The position numbers were made by a program, and so were the translations under genes. DNA of 55,179 nucleotides from Flavobacteriales bacterium TMED191 (GTDB lineage Bacteria; Bacteroidota; Bacteroidia; Flavobacteriales; TMED113), in contig NHIO02000042.1 of assembly GCA_002171975.2 (NCBI GenBank), positions 2,606 to 57,784 of the forward strand, given 5' to 3'. The notes beneath the pieces were generated by a model that searched no databases, was not told the origin of the DNA, and saw only the letters and a program-made list of their open reading frames with translations. Within the stretch, counting starts at the first letter, position 1. Each line of letters starts with the position of its first letter. This document shows, piece after piece, positions 1 through 7,532 of the stretch.

Positions 1-600
1 GGAGATTGGGGAAGTAATGCGTTGAGTTGGCAATGGGTTTCAGGAACAAATAGCTCAAAAAAATACTATGCTAACCAATCTAATATTAATTTATTTTGCC
101 ATACTAATCAAAAAAATACATTTTTAGATATAGATTATGATCAATTAACTAAAATTGATACACCTGTTGTATTAAAGGAAGTTGAACAACCTATTTTAGA
201 AACAACTAGTATTAATTTTAAACAATTTGATTTAGACTTTGAAAAACCACTTTTGATATATAATTATTATAATGTAGATCCTAAATGGAAATGTGATTTA
301 GATGCAAACAGAGTTTTTTTAATAGAGCCAGGTATATTAATTGATTATCCTATTGGTGAAAAGGCAATGAATTTCACAATTGAGTTGGCAAAAAATATTT
401 CTGGAATTAATTTTTATTTTGGTTCTTTTAACAATTTAGTGAAAGATTTTACAGTAGATAATATTTATTATAAAGAGCATCCTTTGAATAGTCACTATAG
501 AGGGAATATGGATCATAGAGATTGGATTTTTCAAGATGAAAATTATTATTCCTCATTTTTTAAATTTTGGAATTCAAATAAGCAAATACTTGGTTTTTAG
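1..600 (+). CDS. Photolyase/cryptochrome-family protein, C-terminal part (5' truncated)
   Basis: The reading frame is open from the first base, so the gene starts before the window. The visible first residues read GDWGSNALSWQWVSGT followed by KKYYANQ, which matches the conserved Trp-rich and Asn-rich end of the FAD-binding domain in DNA photolyases and cryptochromes. Family members use FAD and blue light to repair pyrimidine dimers or to sense light. After about residue 60 the protein continues with an alpha/beta-looking tail (LLIYNYYNVDP, HRDWIFQDENYY) that is not part of the classical FAD domain. The N-terminal antenna domain and most of the FAD site are outside the window, so repair activity cannot be judged. 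The gene converges on the DksA-like gene, with only 4 bases between the stops. An internal TTG or ATG start is unlikely because conserved residues lie upstream of it. Confidence 0.75.
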   Translation, partial: GDWGSNALSWQWVSGTNSSKKYYANQSNINLFCHTNQKNTFLDIDYDQLTKIDTPVVLKEVEQPILETTSINFKQFDLDFEKPLLIYNYYNVDPKWKCDLDANRVFLIEPGILIDYPIGEKAMNFTIELAKNISGINFYFGSFNNLVKDFTVDNIYYKEHPLNSHYRGNMDHRDWIFQDENYYSSFFKFWNSNKQILGF

Positions 601-604
601 TTAA

Positions 605-934
605 TTATGCACAATTAACACACTTAGTGCTTTCTGGTATAATCATCAGCCTTCCAATAGGAATCTGAGTTTTGCATCTAATACAAATTCCAAAATCTTT
701 ATTAGAAATATTTTTTTTCACCATTTTAAGTTTTTTTAATTTTTCTTCTGATTTTCTTAGTGCTGCTTCTACTACACTTTTATTATTTATTGCATCCATT
801 CTAGAAACTCTTCCTATAGCATTTTCAGGGCTTATTGGTTGAGTTAATTTTTTATATTTTCGAATCGACTGAATAGTGTTTTGCAATTCTAGAGATATTT
901 TATGTTTAATTTTTTCTAATTCGCTTTTGTTCAT
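605..934 (-). CDS. TraR/DksA-type C4 zinc-finger protein
   Basis: This 109-residue protein has a Lys/Glu-rich helical N-terminal half that could form a coiled coil. A C-terminal C4 zinc finger (CIRC near residue 84, CVNC at the end) follows the pattern CxxC...CxxC of the DksA/TraR family. Family members insert a coiled coil into the RNA polymerase secondary channel and modulate initiation. The DksA catalytic-type acidic tip cannot be confirmed by eye, and the short length is typical of the Bacteroidota TraR/DksA proteins of unassigned role. It starts at ATG 934 and is divergent from the DoxX-like gene, across a 59-base gap that holds a perfect palindrome. Assignment to the family is firm, the exact role is not. 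Confidence 0.85.
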   Translation of the reverse strand: MNKSELEKIKHKISLELQNTIQSIRKYKKLTQPISPENAIGRVSRMDAINNKSVVEAALRKSEEKLKKLKMVKKNISNKDFGICIRCKTQIPIGRLMIIPESTKCVNCA

Positions 935-968
935 ATTATAAATATAATTTCTTTTATATTATTTTTAC

Positions 969-986
969 ACATCTAAATTTAGATGT
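969..986. promoter_or_regulatory. 18-bp perfect palindrome in a divergent promoter region
   Basis: The sequence ACATCTAAATTTAGATGT equals its own reverse complement and lies between the DksA-like gene (start 934, minus) and the DoxX-like gene (start 994, plus). Its right edge is only 7 bases before the DoxX-like ATG. A perfect two-fold site of this length in a divergent intergenic gap is what a dimeric repressor operator looks like. The binding protein is not identifiable from the window. Confidence 0.5.
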
Positions 987-993
987 AAGGTTT

Positions 994-1458
994 ATGAGAA
1001 GATTGCTTATTTTTTTTAAAGAAATTACTATTGTAGTATTTTCTTTATTTTATATTGGTGTTGGTTTTGCGCATTTTATATCTCCTGAACCTTTTTTAAA
1101 TATTATGCCTCCTTACTTTCCATATCATTTGGAATTAGTATATCTGAGTGGTTTTTTTGAAGTATTATTAGGCTTTTTATTATTATTTAAAAAATATCGT
1201 TTATTCGCTGGTTATGGTTTAGTTTTATTATTAATTGCTGTTTTTCCTGCAAATGTTTATTTATTTACATCAAGCATAGCTCGTGATGCATACGGTTCTA
1301 TTACTCAACAACAAGCATTTATTCGTATGTTATTTCAACCTCTATTAATAATTACAGCATATTGGCATGCAACCGCTGATAACAATTATAAAACATATTT
1401 TTTATATTTTATCTGTTCTATTATAACAATTATATATTTCAGTATGATTTTATTTTAA
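994..1458 (+). CDS. DoxX-like integral membrane protein (COG4270 type)
   Basis: This 154-residue protein has about four hydrophobic membrane segments. The motifs GFAHFISPEPFLNIMPPYFP near residues 24-43, SGFFEVLLG and LIAVFPANVY are typical of the DoxX-like COG4270 subgroup. These small inner-membrane proteins have no firmly established reaction; some relatives act with quinone- or thiol-linked oxidoreductases. The gene stands alone on the plus strand and follows the palindrome at 969-986. Its stop shares the quartet TTAA with the stop of the convergent beta-propeller gene. Confidence 0.8.
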   Translation: MRRLLIFFKEITIVVFSLFYIGVGFAHFISPEPFLNIMPPYFPYHLELVYLSGFFEVLLGFLLLFKKYRLFAGYGLVLLLIAVFPANVYLFTSSIARDAYGSITQQQAFIRMLFQPLLIITAYWHATADNNYKTYFLYFICSIITIIYFSMILF

Positions 1459-2417
1459 AATATTTTTTTTTTAAAAACGCTGCCGTCTTCATAGATTTCA
1501 ATATTAAAACCTTTTGATTTAGTTTCTCTACCTAATAAATCAATTGTTTTAATAATCTTTATGTTTTCTTGATTTTCTATTATATCAGTATTGTCACTGC
1601 ACCACCAAGAAAGTGCAGTAGGGTCATCAAAAGGAGAATATGAAACAAAATCAACCGTATTATTCCCTGAGTTTGGAATAGCAATCACATTATTTAATTG
1701 ATTATAGATTATATCGGCTGGATTATTTAATCCACTAATAATAATTTCACTTTCAGAAAAATCATTGTTAAATCTATGAATTGCATTTGTACTCCATGCA
1801 GAAATCAAGAAATTTCCACATTCATCCATTGATATACCATCTAAGTTATTTAAATCAGTTGTTATGACAGTATAAAATTCCTCTGTAGTAAAATCAACTT
1901 CATAAATTGCGGCATTATTTCCCCAAGTTACTACATATAAGCTATTATACATAGGGTCAAGAAAAATACCATTTGGACTTCTAGGAAAATCACATATAGA
2001 TGAAATCCACTCATCTTCAATTCTATATCTATATAATTTTCTTGCTGTAAAGTCGGTTAAAAATAAATAAGAACCTGACCCATCGGAGTATTGAGTAATC
2101 CCATTAAGGAAAGTTCCTCCAATATTAAAATTTAAAACTTGATTGCCATTTTCTAAATCGTATCCTTTTAATCGGCTCCCACTACATGCATATAAAATAT
2201 TATCTACAATTTCTAAGCCGTGTGGTCCATTTACTAAATTTGAGGCAAAAACCGATAAATTGTTATTACTGTCAAACTCTAAAATTTGACCATTGTAAGA
2301 GTTTGAAATGTAGTAACTTCCATTATTAGAATTGTATTCTATACTTTCAGGTCCATTATAATTTTGAGTAAAACAAAATAAAGGAATAATTAATAATATG
2401 TTAAAAATTCTTATCAT
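1455..2417 (-). CDS. Secreted beta-propeller (NHL/SMP-30-like) protein with short C-terminal tag
   Basis: The 320-residue protein starts with a signal peptide whose likely cut is before Gln in CFTQNYN. The body contains repeated blade-like units (NGPHGLEIVDNILYA, SPNGIFLDPMYNSLYVV, LDGISMDECGNFLIS, NPADIIYNQLNNVIAI) of the NHL/SMP-30 six-bladed propeller type. No catalytic metal site is evident by eye, so a binding or structural role is as likely as a lactonase. The last about 34 residues (IDLLGRE ... IEIYEDGSVFKKK) match the tails of the esterase next door and of the nuclease at 4744, and resemble the second half of a T9SS sorting domain. Its ATG overlaps the esterase TGA (ATGA), so the two are translationally coupled. 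Confidence 0.75.
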   Translation of the reverse strand: MIRIFNILLIIPLFCFTQNYNGPESIEYNSNNGSYYISNSYNGQILEFDSNNNLSVFASNLVNGPHGLEIVDNILYACSGSRLKGYDLENGNQVLNFNIGGTFLNGITQYSDGSGSYLFLTDFTARKLYRYRIEDEWISSICDFPRSPNGIFLDPMYNSLYVVTWGNNAAIYEVDFTTEEFYTVITTDLNNLDGISMDECGNFLISAWSTNAIHRFNNDFSESEIIISGLNNPADIIYNQLNNVIAIPNSGNNTVDFVSYSPFDDPTALSWWCSDNTDIIENQENIKIIKTIDLLGRETKSKGFNIEIYEDGSVFKKKIF

Positions 2418-3811
2418 AATTTATATTTCTTTTTTATAATACCATTGTTGTAGATCTCGATATTTAAATTATTATTTTTTGTTTCCCTACCTAGAAGGTC
2501 AATTGTTTTTATCAGTTTTTTATTGGAAAATTCTTCGTTTAAATCTAGAGGCCATGCTGCAATTTGCATAAAAAAATCCCATATTTGTTCATCCGCAAAA
2601 TTAGGCCATGTATGTCCCATGCCATTTGCAATGTATAATCTTAATTCAGTAGTTGTGTTACTAGTACAACTAAAGTACTGAGTAACATCAGTGGAATAGT
2701 CAAATCCAAAATTAATTGTTTCTTCATTTGTGCACCCATGCAAATTACTCCAATGATTCATAATAGAATATATATCTGGGGCTCCTCCCCATCCGTCAGA
2801 CACATAGCCCATGGAACCATCCATTGGAACTACATCATCATTAGTGCCACTAATCTGCATGACAGGGATAAAGGTACTTGGATTACATGTTTCCCAATCA
2901 AGACCACTCATTGTGCCAGTTACAGATGCAATGGCTTTAAATGTTTCAGGGGCATGACAAGCTAATGACCAACTCATAAATCCACCATTGGACATACCGC
3001 AAGAAAATGTTTTATTTGGATCTAGACTATATTCTTCATGCAAATAATAAGCTAGATTGGTTAAGAATCCTACATCATCAACAGTGGTCATGATTTCATT
3101 AAAATTAGCGTTCCAGTGATTACTTCCATAATTATCCTGTAGACCAGTGGGATAACAAACAATAAATCCATGTTCATTCGCTTGTTCTTCAAAAAGACCT
3201 AACATATCAGCTCCTTCACCCCAATAACCATGTAATGCAAAAACTAATGGAGCGTTAGCGGGCAAATTTTCAGGTATATATAGAAAATATTCTCTTTGTT
3301 CATTGTCCCATTCGAAAAAATTGGGAACAATACAAGAGTCATTATCTATTGTAGCTTGATTATTATAATTAGTTGCATTGGGATCTGTACAGCCTGGAAT
3401 TTCCCATTGACATGATTTTGAATTTATTGTAAAATCCCAGTATTCCCATGTTCCATCATCCATCGAATACATCTCGGGAGACTTGTTATTATTTATATTT
3501 ACACTAATATAACCATCATTCCAACCATCACCATATGAGTCATATCCCTGTATAATATAACATCCTTCATTTGCTATACACCCTTCAAAGATTACTGTTT
3601 CATAATTATTTTGTCCTTGAAAATAAGCAATTGAATTATTTGGGTCAACTGTTTCATTCATCCATGTATTGTAATCCCATAATCCCCATGACATTTCATA
3701 AGCCCAATTTCCAGATGTAGTTGATATAGAAATAGGATATTCTCCCTCTTTACATTGCCCTAAAAGTATTATTTGATTTAAAAGGATGGAAAAAATTAAA
3801 ATTGTTCTCAT
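2414..3811 (-). CDS. Secreted PHB-depolymerase/feruloyl-esterase-like alpha/beta hydrolase with Cys/Asp repeat and short tag
   Basis: The 465-residue protein has a signal peptide ending near LLGQ (residue 19). Residues 20-135 form an N-terminal module containing GYDSYGDGW, and residues 140-160 carry one GCTD...DNDSC repeat. The alpha/beta hydrolase domain follows: oxyanion-type VFALHGYWG near 190, the nucleophile Ser274 in GMSNGG, a candidate Asp325/326 in SGTNDDVVP and His400 in GMGHTWP. This order and these motifs fit the poly(3-hydroxybutyrate) depolymerase/LpqC/feruloyl esterase family, which cuts esters outside the cell. The substrate cannot be told from sequence. The C-terminal 35 residues (IDLLGRE ... 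IEIYNNG) are the short tag shared with neighbours. A candidate -7 box lies at 3839-3846, 27 bases upstream of the ATG. Confidence 0.85.
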   Translation of the reverse strand: MRTILIFSILLNQIILLGQCKEGEYPISISTTSGNWAYEMSWGLWDYNTWMNETVDPNNSIAYFQGQNNYETVIFEGCIANEGCYIIQGYDSYGDGWNDGYISVNINNNKSPEMYSMDDGTWEYWDFTINSKSCQWEIPGCTDPNATNYNNQATIDNDSCIVPNFFEWDNEQREYFLYIPENLPANAPLVFALHGYWGEGADMLGLFEEQANEHGFIVCYPTGLQDNYGSNHWNANFNEIMTTVDDVGFLTNLAYYLHEEYSLDPNKTFSCGMSNGGFMSWSLACHAPETFKAIASVTGTMSGLDWETCNPSTFIPVMQISGTNDDVVPMDGSMGYVSDGWGGAPDIYSIMNHWSNLHGCTNEETINFGFDYSTDVTQYFSCTSNTTTELRLYIANGMGHTWPNFADEQIWDFFMQIAAWPLDLNEEFSNKKLIKTIDLLGRETKNNNLNIEIYNNGIIKKKYKL

Positions 3812-3838
3812 TATTAAATTTTAGCATTACATACAATG

Positions 3839-3846
3839 CAAATATA
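3839..3846 (-). promoter_or_regulatory. Candidate Bacteroidota -7 promoter element for the esterase/propeller pair
   Basis: On the minus strand the sequence reads TATATTTG, a full match to the Bacteroidota -7 consensus TAnnTTTG. It sits 27 bases upstream of the esterase ATG, in the only gap of the 1455-6370 gene run wide enough for a promoter. I see no convincing -33 TTTG at the usual spacing, so the call is tentative. Confidence 0.35.
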
Positions 3847-3857
3847 TAGTTTTCAAA

Positions 3858-4145
3858 CTATTTTAAATATTTATAATCAACGTAGAAAGTTCCAAATGGA
3901 ATAACAGAAGCAATTAGTAATATAACGGTAGTTATTTTATTCCACTTCATTTTTGATTTTAATAGTATCACTGCAATTACATACAAAATAAATAATATTC
4001 CATGCGGCATACCAAATAGTTTAACTAATATTTCATTTTGCCCAATATACTTTAATGGCATAGCAATGAAAACTAAAACTATAAAAGAGAATCCCTCTAA
4101 AAAAGCTAAACACCTAAACAAGTATTTTAATTGTGCAAAGGTCAT
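3858..4145 (-). CDS. DUF3817-family small membrane protein
   Basis: This 95-residue protein has three hydrophobic segments. The N-terminal pattern LKYLFRCLAFLEGFSFIVLVFIAMPLKY cut into LEGFS...PLKY, followed by GMPHGILFILYV, is characteristic of DUF3817 (YdzA-like) membrane proteins. Their function is unknown; in some actinobacteria the domain is found next to transporters. The gene's ATG overlaps the TGA of yigZ (ATGA), so the two are translated together. Confidence 0.8.
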   Translation of the reverse strand: MTFAQLKYLFRCLAFLEGFSFIVLVFIAMPLKYIGQNEILVKLFGMPHGILFILYVIAVILLKSKMKWNKITTVILLIASVIPFGTFYVDYKYLK

Positions 4146-4741
4146 AAGAGTGATAATTTATGATTTTCTTTAATTCTTTTTATTATGATTTTAGATTTTA
4201 TTTTTGGTACCATAAAAGTTAATTTACAATTGGAATCAAATTTTTTTTCTATAATTCTTAAATTATATTCCTTCATTAATTTCATTACTTCATTAATTTC
4301 ATTATATCTAAAATGTAAATAATATTTTTCTTCAATATCTTTTGTTAAAATTTTGGTTTTTTCAATTGCTAATAAAGCAGAAGTGCTGTAACATCTAATT
4401 AGACCAGGAATCCCTAGTTTTATTCCACCAAAATAACGTACTACAACAATTAAAATATTTGTTAATTGAAATTTTTGAATTTGTTTATAAATTTGTCTTC
4501 CTGCAGTTGATTTTGGTTCACCATCATCATTAATCCTATAGTTCGATTTGTCAGGGTTTAATACATAGGCATAACAATAATGATTTGCTGATGGCTCAGA
4601 TTTTTTAATTTCATTTATTTTTGTTTTGGCTTCTTTTTCATCATATACACGAAAGGTATATGCGATGAATTTACTTCCTCTTTCAACGTAGACACTACTA
4701 GTTTCGGTTTTAATTTCTTTATATGTTACATCAAACAACAT
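4142..4741 (-). CDS. yigZ: YigZ/IMPACT family protein
   Basis: The 199-residue protein carries the UPF0029/IMPACT signature: SKFIAY near residue 24, then HYCYAYVL, DDGEPKSTAGRQIY and VVVRYFGGIKLGIPGLIRCY. This is the conserved N-terminal domain of YigZ/YvyE/IMPACT proteins, with the second ferredoxin-like domain at the C-terminus (DUF1949 region). The biochemical role in bacteria is unclear; the eukaryotic relative regulates the kinase GCN2 on ribosomes. It lies 2 bases after the split nuclease gene and overlaps the DUF3817 gene by 4 bases. Confidence 0.9.
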   Translation of the reverse strand: MLFDVTYKEIKTETSSVYVERGSKFIAYTFRVYDEKEAKTKINEIKKSEPSANHYCYAYVLNPDKSNYRINDDGEPKSTAGRQIYKQIQKFQLTNILIVVVRYFGGIKLGIPGLIRCYSTSALLAIEKTKILTKDIEEKYYLHFRYNEINEVMKLMKEYNLRIIEKKFDSNCKLTFMVPKIKSKIIIKRIKENHKLSLL

Positions 4742-4743
4742 AT

Positions 4744-5460
4744 TTATTTTACTAAATATTTTTTCTCCACTTCTCCATTGTTATAGATTTCTATTATAAA
4801 TTTTTTATCATTATTATCTCTTCCTAAAATATCAAAATGACTTATTTTTTTTTTTTCAAGTTTATTGATTTGATTTAATAATAATGTTTCGATAGAAAAA
4901 TCAGTTGTAATTGCTAGATGATCGGAAGATCTTGAATCATCTATAAATAGATTATGTGTATTTAATGTTTGTTGATTCATTAATTCTGTATCAATAGAAA
5001 AAGATTTTTCTGCGTACATGACATCATCCGAAAATATAATAAAATCTAATCTTCCATGGGGATAGCTTCCAGGTATATCATCATTTGGATATAGGTCTCT
5101 CCATGTGTATGAAAGAGGTTGTTCTGTATTCCAGCACACTTGATCTTTTAGATTATTATTAGACCAATTCATACCACCTCCTTGACCAAATAGCTGAGTA
5201 TTTACAATTTCACCACTTTTTAGTGTAGTAAGCTGTTGAGAATAACCAACTAAGTTTAAATCTCCACATAAAACAAAGGGTGTGTTTTCTTCTAAATCTA
5301 TTATACCTCCTTCAGATTTTGCATCTATAATGAAATTTACAAAATCATCTGCTTGTATTTGTCTTAGTGAATCACTTCCACAGCAACTCATATGGGCATT
5401 TATAACTAATAAGTCTTTGGCATATTGATCATTCGGTAGGTCAATTAAACAAGGATGCAT
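4744..5460 (-). CDS. Endonuclease/exonuclease/phosphatase-family protein, downstream half of a split gene
   Basis: This is the 3' half of a gene whose 5' half is at 5528-6370. The first ATG in this frame is at 5460, but homology-like sequence continues upstream without a stop to the A-tract: NWDDLILASRFPILDHW. The part shown contains the remaining catalytic motifs of the fold: NAHMSCCGSD, CGDLNLVGYSQQL and the terminal SDHLAITTDF. Removing one A from the 10-A tract at 5537-5546 would give one continuous protein of about 541 residues. The C-terminal tail (FDILGRD ... IEIYNNGEVEKKY) is the short tag also seen on the esterase and the beta-propeller. Whether this half is made depends on frameshifting, on a sequencing error, or on internal initiation at 5460. 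Confidence 0.7.
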   Translation of the reverse strand: MHPCLIDLPNDQYAKDLLVINAHMSCCGSDSLRQIQADDFVNFIIDAKSEGGIIDLEENTPFVLCGDLNLVGYSQQLTTLKSGEIVNTQLFGQGGGMNWSNNNLKDQVCWNTEQPLSYTWRDLYPNDDIPGSYPHGRLDFIIFSDDVMYAEKSFSIDTELMNQQTLNTHNLFIDDSRSSDHLAITTDFSIETLLLNQINKLEKKKISHFDILGRDNNDKKFIIEIYNNGEVEKKYLVK

Positions 5461-5527
5461 TGTTTGGATACCATTATCTTCGTTTGGCCAATGGTCTAAA
5501 ATGGGAAATCTTGATGCAAGAATTAAA

Positions 5528-6370
5528 TCATCCCAATTTTTTTTTTATAACAAACCAACCTTCGTTGGTATTTAGGTTGAGAGTTTCGTCTAATATATTT
5601 TTTATAGAATTTGTAGTTGTATTTCCACATTCGGAAAATGCGAAAATATCAGAATTTAGAGCTTTTATGATGTTTTTTAATCCATCTACTCGTTCTTCAT
5701 TATTAAATCCATTATTAAGAACATTATATGCAGTTAGTCTAATAGAACTCTCATTTTCTTTTAGAATTGGTATTTGTGAATAATTTTGATTATTTAGCTG
5801 TATCGTGTAAATAATCTCAGAGTTATTATTTGGAATATGGTCATTGGAGATCCAGTCTGTTAATTGAATTCGGATTTCAGAATTAGGTAATAAAATTTGT
5901 TTATTGTACTTGGAATCTAATGCGATAGCAATTTCAAATTTATTAGAAGTTACGGTCGGAGCAGGGTAAATATCCATATCATAAAGTGATAATTGTAAAT
6001 CTTTTTCAGGTATATTATACCAGAAAAATCTTTGGTTAAACATAATACCTAATTCAGCTCCAATATTATCATTAAATCCAGGGCTCCACCCAGTTTTATT
6101 ATTATTATCAGTGTCAATTAATAGTTCTATGTCATAGTTTCCATCAGATAAATCAATTTCTTCAGCAGTTTCAAATTTAACATATAAGTATTTATTGTCA
6201 TTTGTTACAGAGACATTGATGAAGTCAGCACCAGATTGAATGTCGTCATTGGAATCTGTATAGTTATTTATATTGACCCAATCCTCAAAATAACCATCAA
6301 TATATATTTGATTAGATTGTGAAAAAGTGAATAAGGGCAAGCAGAAAATAATGAGTATAAATTTCTTCAT
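5528..6370 (-). CDS. Endonuclease/exonuclease/phosphatase-family protein, upstream half (signal peptide and CBM9-like domain)
   Basis: The 280-residue product begins with a signal peptide (likely cut before Gln in TFSQSNQ). A CBM9-like beta-sandwich follows (IDGYFEDW near 24, YLYVKFETAEEI, IELLIDTDNNNKTGW) and ends near residue 195. The start of the EEP nuclease/phosphatase domain then appears, with the metal-site Asn216 in TAYNVLNN and Glu247 in FSECG. Translation stops shortly after the A10 tract with ...VIKKKLG and a TGA. The remaining catalytic motifs are in another frame at 4744-5536. As annotated here the fragment alone cannot form an active site. It follows the SRPBCC gene by 9 bases in the same operon. 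Confidence 0.75.
   Translation of the reverse strand: MKKFILIIFCLPLFTFSQSNQIYIDGYFEDWVNINNYTDSNDDIQSGADFINVSVTNDNKYLYVKFETAEEIDLSDGNYDIELLIDTDNNNKTGWSPGFNDNIGAELGIMFNQRFFWYNIPEKDLQLSLYDMDIYPAPTVTSNKFEIAIALDSKYNKQILLPNSEIRIQLTDWISNDHIPNNNSEIIYTIQLNNQNYSQIPILKENESSIRLTAYNVLNNGFNNEERVDGLKNIIKALNSDIFAFSECGNTTTNSIKNILDETLNLNTNEGWFVIKKKLG
5537..5546 (-). other. 10-A homopolymer at the frame break of the split nuclease gene
   Basis: The coding strand has ten consecutive A residues (T run on the given strand). With nine A residues the frame runs on through AAT TGG GAT GAT into the downstream half. With ten it hits TGA three codons after the tract. Both sides otherwise look like undamaged coding sequence. 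Homopolymers of this length are known sites of polymerase slippage and of sequencing or assembly indels. Confidence 0.85.
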
Positions 6371-6379
6371 ATTAGTTAT

Positions 6380-6943
6380 TTAGGATTTAATAATTTTGTT
6401 AGGTATTGCTTCATTTTCAATAAATAATTTAAATTCATTTAGATAAATTTTACTTTGATTTTGAAAATCACTTTTTTTAAAACCCTTTATATTAAGAAAT
6501 TTTAATATTTTCATTACTCCATAGAATTCAAATTTTTGTTTATTAATAATTTGCGTATGATTATTAGATGTTAGATTGTGTTTTTGTGTCATCGTGTTTT
6601 TTAAACCCTTTGTCTCGTATAAGTATGAGATGCTGTCGGGTAGATTATTATTTAATAATGTAGCTTGCATGGTCATGGAATCTGTATCTATTTTCCATAT
6701 GATATTATATATTGCATTTGATTTTTGATGCTCTCCTTTGATTAAAACAATATCAAAGTCACCAGTCATATATTGTTTCATATTATATATATTTCCAATA
6801 AAAGAATCTATAGTTTGTGTAGGTGCTTCAATAGTTATTGTTTCCTCGTATTCAATGACCCCATCATCAAAAAGTATTATTGAGAAAAAAAATACAGGTA
6901 CAATTATTAAAAAAATGATAATAATTTTTAAAATTTTTTTCAT
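6380..6943 (-). CDS. Membrane-anchored SRPBCC-like protein
   Basis: The 187-residue protein has one N-terminal membrane segment (residues 4-26) and then a domain starting IEYEETITIEAPTQTIDSFIGNIYNMKQYM. That opening resembles the START/polyketide-cyclase-like SRPBCC fold, in which a beta strand is followed by a helix that frames a hydrophobic ligand cavity. The ligand is unknown. It is separated by 3 bases from the lipoprotein gene upstream and by 9 bases from the split nuclease downstream. The assignment rests on pattern and predicted fold only. Confidence 0.6.
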   Translation of the reverse strand: MKKILKIIIIFLIIVPVFFFSIILFDDGVIEYEETITIEAPTQTIDSFIGNIYNMKQYMTGDFDIVLIKGEHQKSNAIYNIIWKIDTDSMTMQATLLNNNLPDSISYLYETKGLKNTMTQKHNLTSNNHTQIINKQKFEFYGVMKILKFLNIKGFKKSDFQNQSKIYLNEFKLFIENEAIPNKIIKS

Positions 6944-6946
6944 GAT

Positions 6947-7528
6947 TTAGTTTATTTTTTGTCCATAGCAGGTAAACGATGATGACTGAAATGGAGAACC
7001 ATTTGCACCAGTTAAATAAACTAGGGAGTCACCGGTAAAATATCCATCAAAATTATAATAATATACATTTTGAAAGTCTTCAATTTCTCCTGTTTCACTT
7101 ACCAAGAACTCTTCCATTAAGAATTCGCCGTTCGTATATTGACCTGTACTAATAAAAAGTTTATTAAAATTAGTACCTGGACTAATAATGCCTATGTAAG
7201 TTGTTTCATTAGATCCAGATTCATAGGGATTAGAATAACCTGAAGTACGAGTAAATAACCAGTCGCCAACATATTGATTTAAAATACTCTCTCCTTCGCA
7301 ATCAAACCAAGGTTCAGGATAAATACAGGTGGTATTGTCTTCGATTAAAGCTTCAGCATTATAGTTACATGCATTTTCGTCCATACAATCTACACAGCTT
7401 TCATATTCGCAGCTCCCATCATCTTGTTCTGCGTTCATATTATAGTTACATGCATCAGGATAAATACATCCCACCTCAATATTTTCACATCCAATTAATA
7501 CACCTAAAATTAAGATTATTTTTTTCAT
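6947..7528 (-). CDS. Lipoprotein with two Cys/Asp repeats (paralogue of 7533-8288)
   Basis: The 193-residue protein has a short signal ending in a lipobox-like LIGC (Cys14). Two adjacent Cys-rich repeats follow: GCIYPDACNYNMNAEQDDGSC and a second unit with DENACNYNAEALIEDNTTC. The remaining about 115 residues begin YVGDWLFTRTSGY and look like a small beta-rich domain, ending FTCYGQKIN. The upstream neighbour has the same architecture (YIGQWEFHVERYTSY ... YQVYAKKLN), so the pair probably arose by tandem duplication. The domain may be lipocalin-like, but I cannot support a function. Only 4 bases separate the two genes. Confidence 0.65.
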   Translation of the reverse strand: MKKIILILGVLIGCENIEVGCIYPDACNYNMNAEQDDGSCEYESCVDCMDENACNYNAEALIEDNTTCIYPEPWFDCEGESILNQYVGDWLFTRTSGYSNPYESGSNETTYIGIISPGTNFNKLFISTGQYTNGEFLMEEFLVSETGEIEDFQNVYYYNFDGYFTGDSLVYLTGANGSPFQSSSFTCYGQKIN

Positions 7529-7532
7529 TTTT

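Noticed and set aside
600-619. Hairpin GTTAATT-6-AATTAAC as terminator between the photolyase and DksA-like genes
   Set aside because: The stem is nearly all A/T and neither strand has a T run after it; it overlaps both stop codons by chance in AT-rich DNA.
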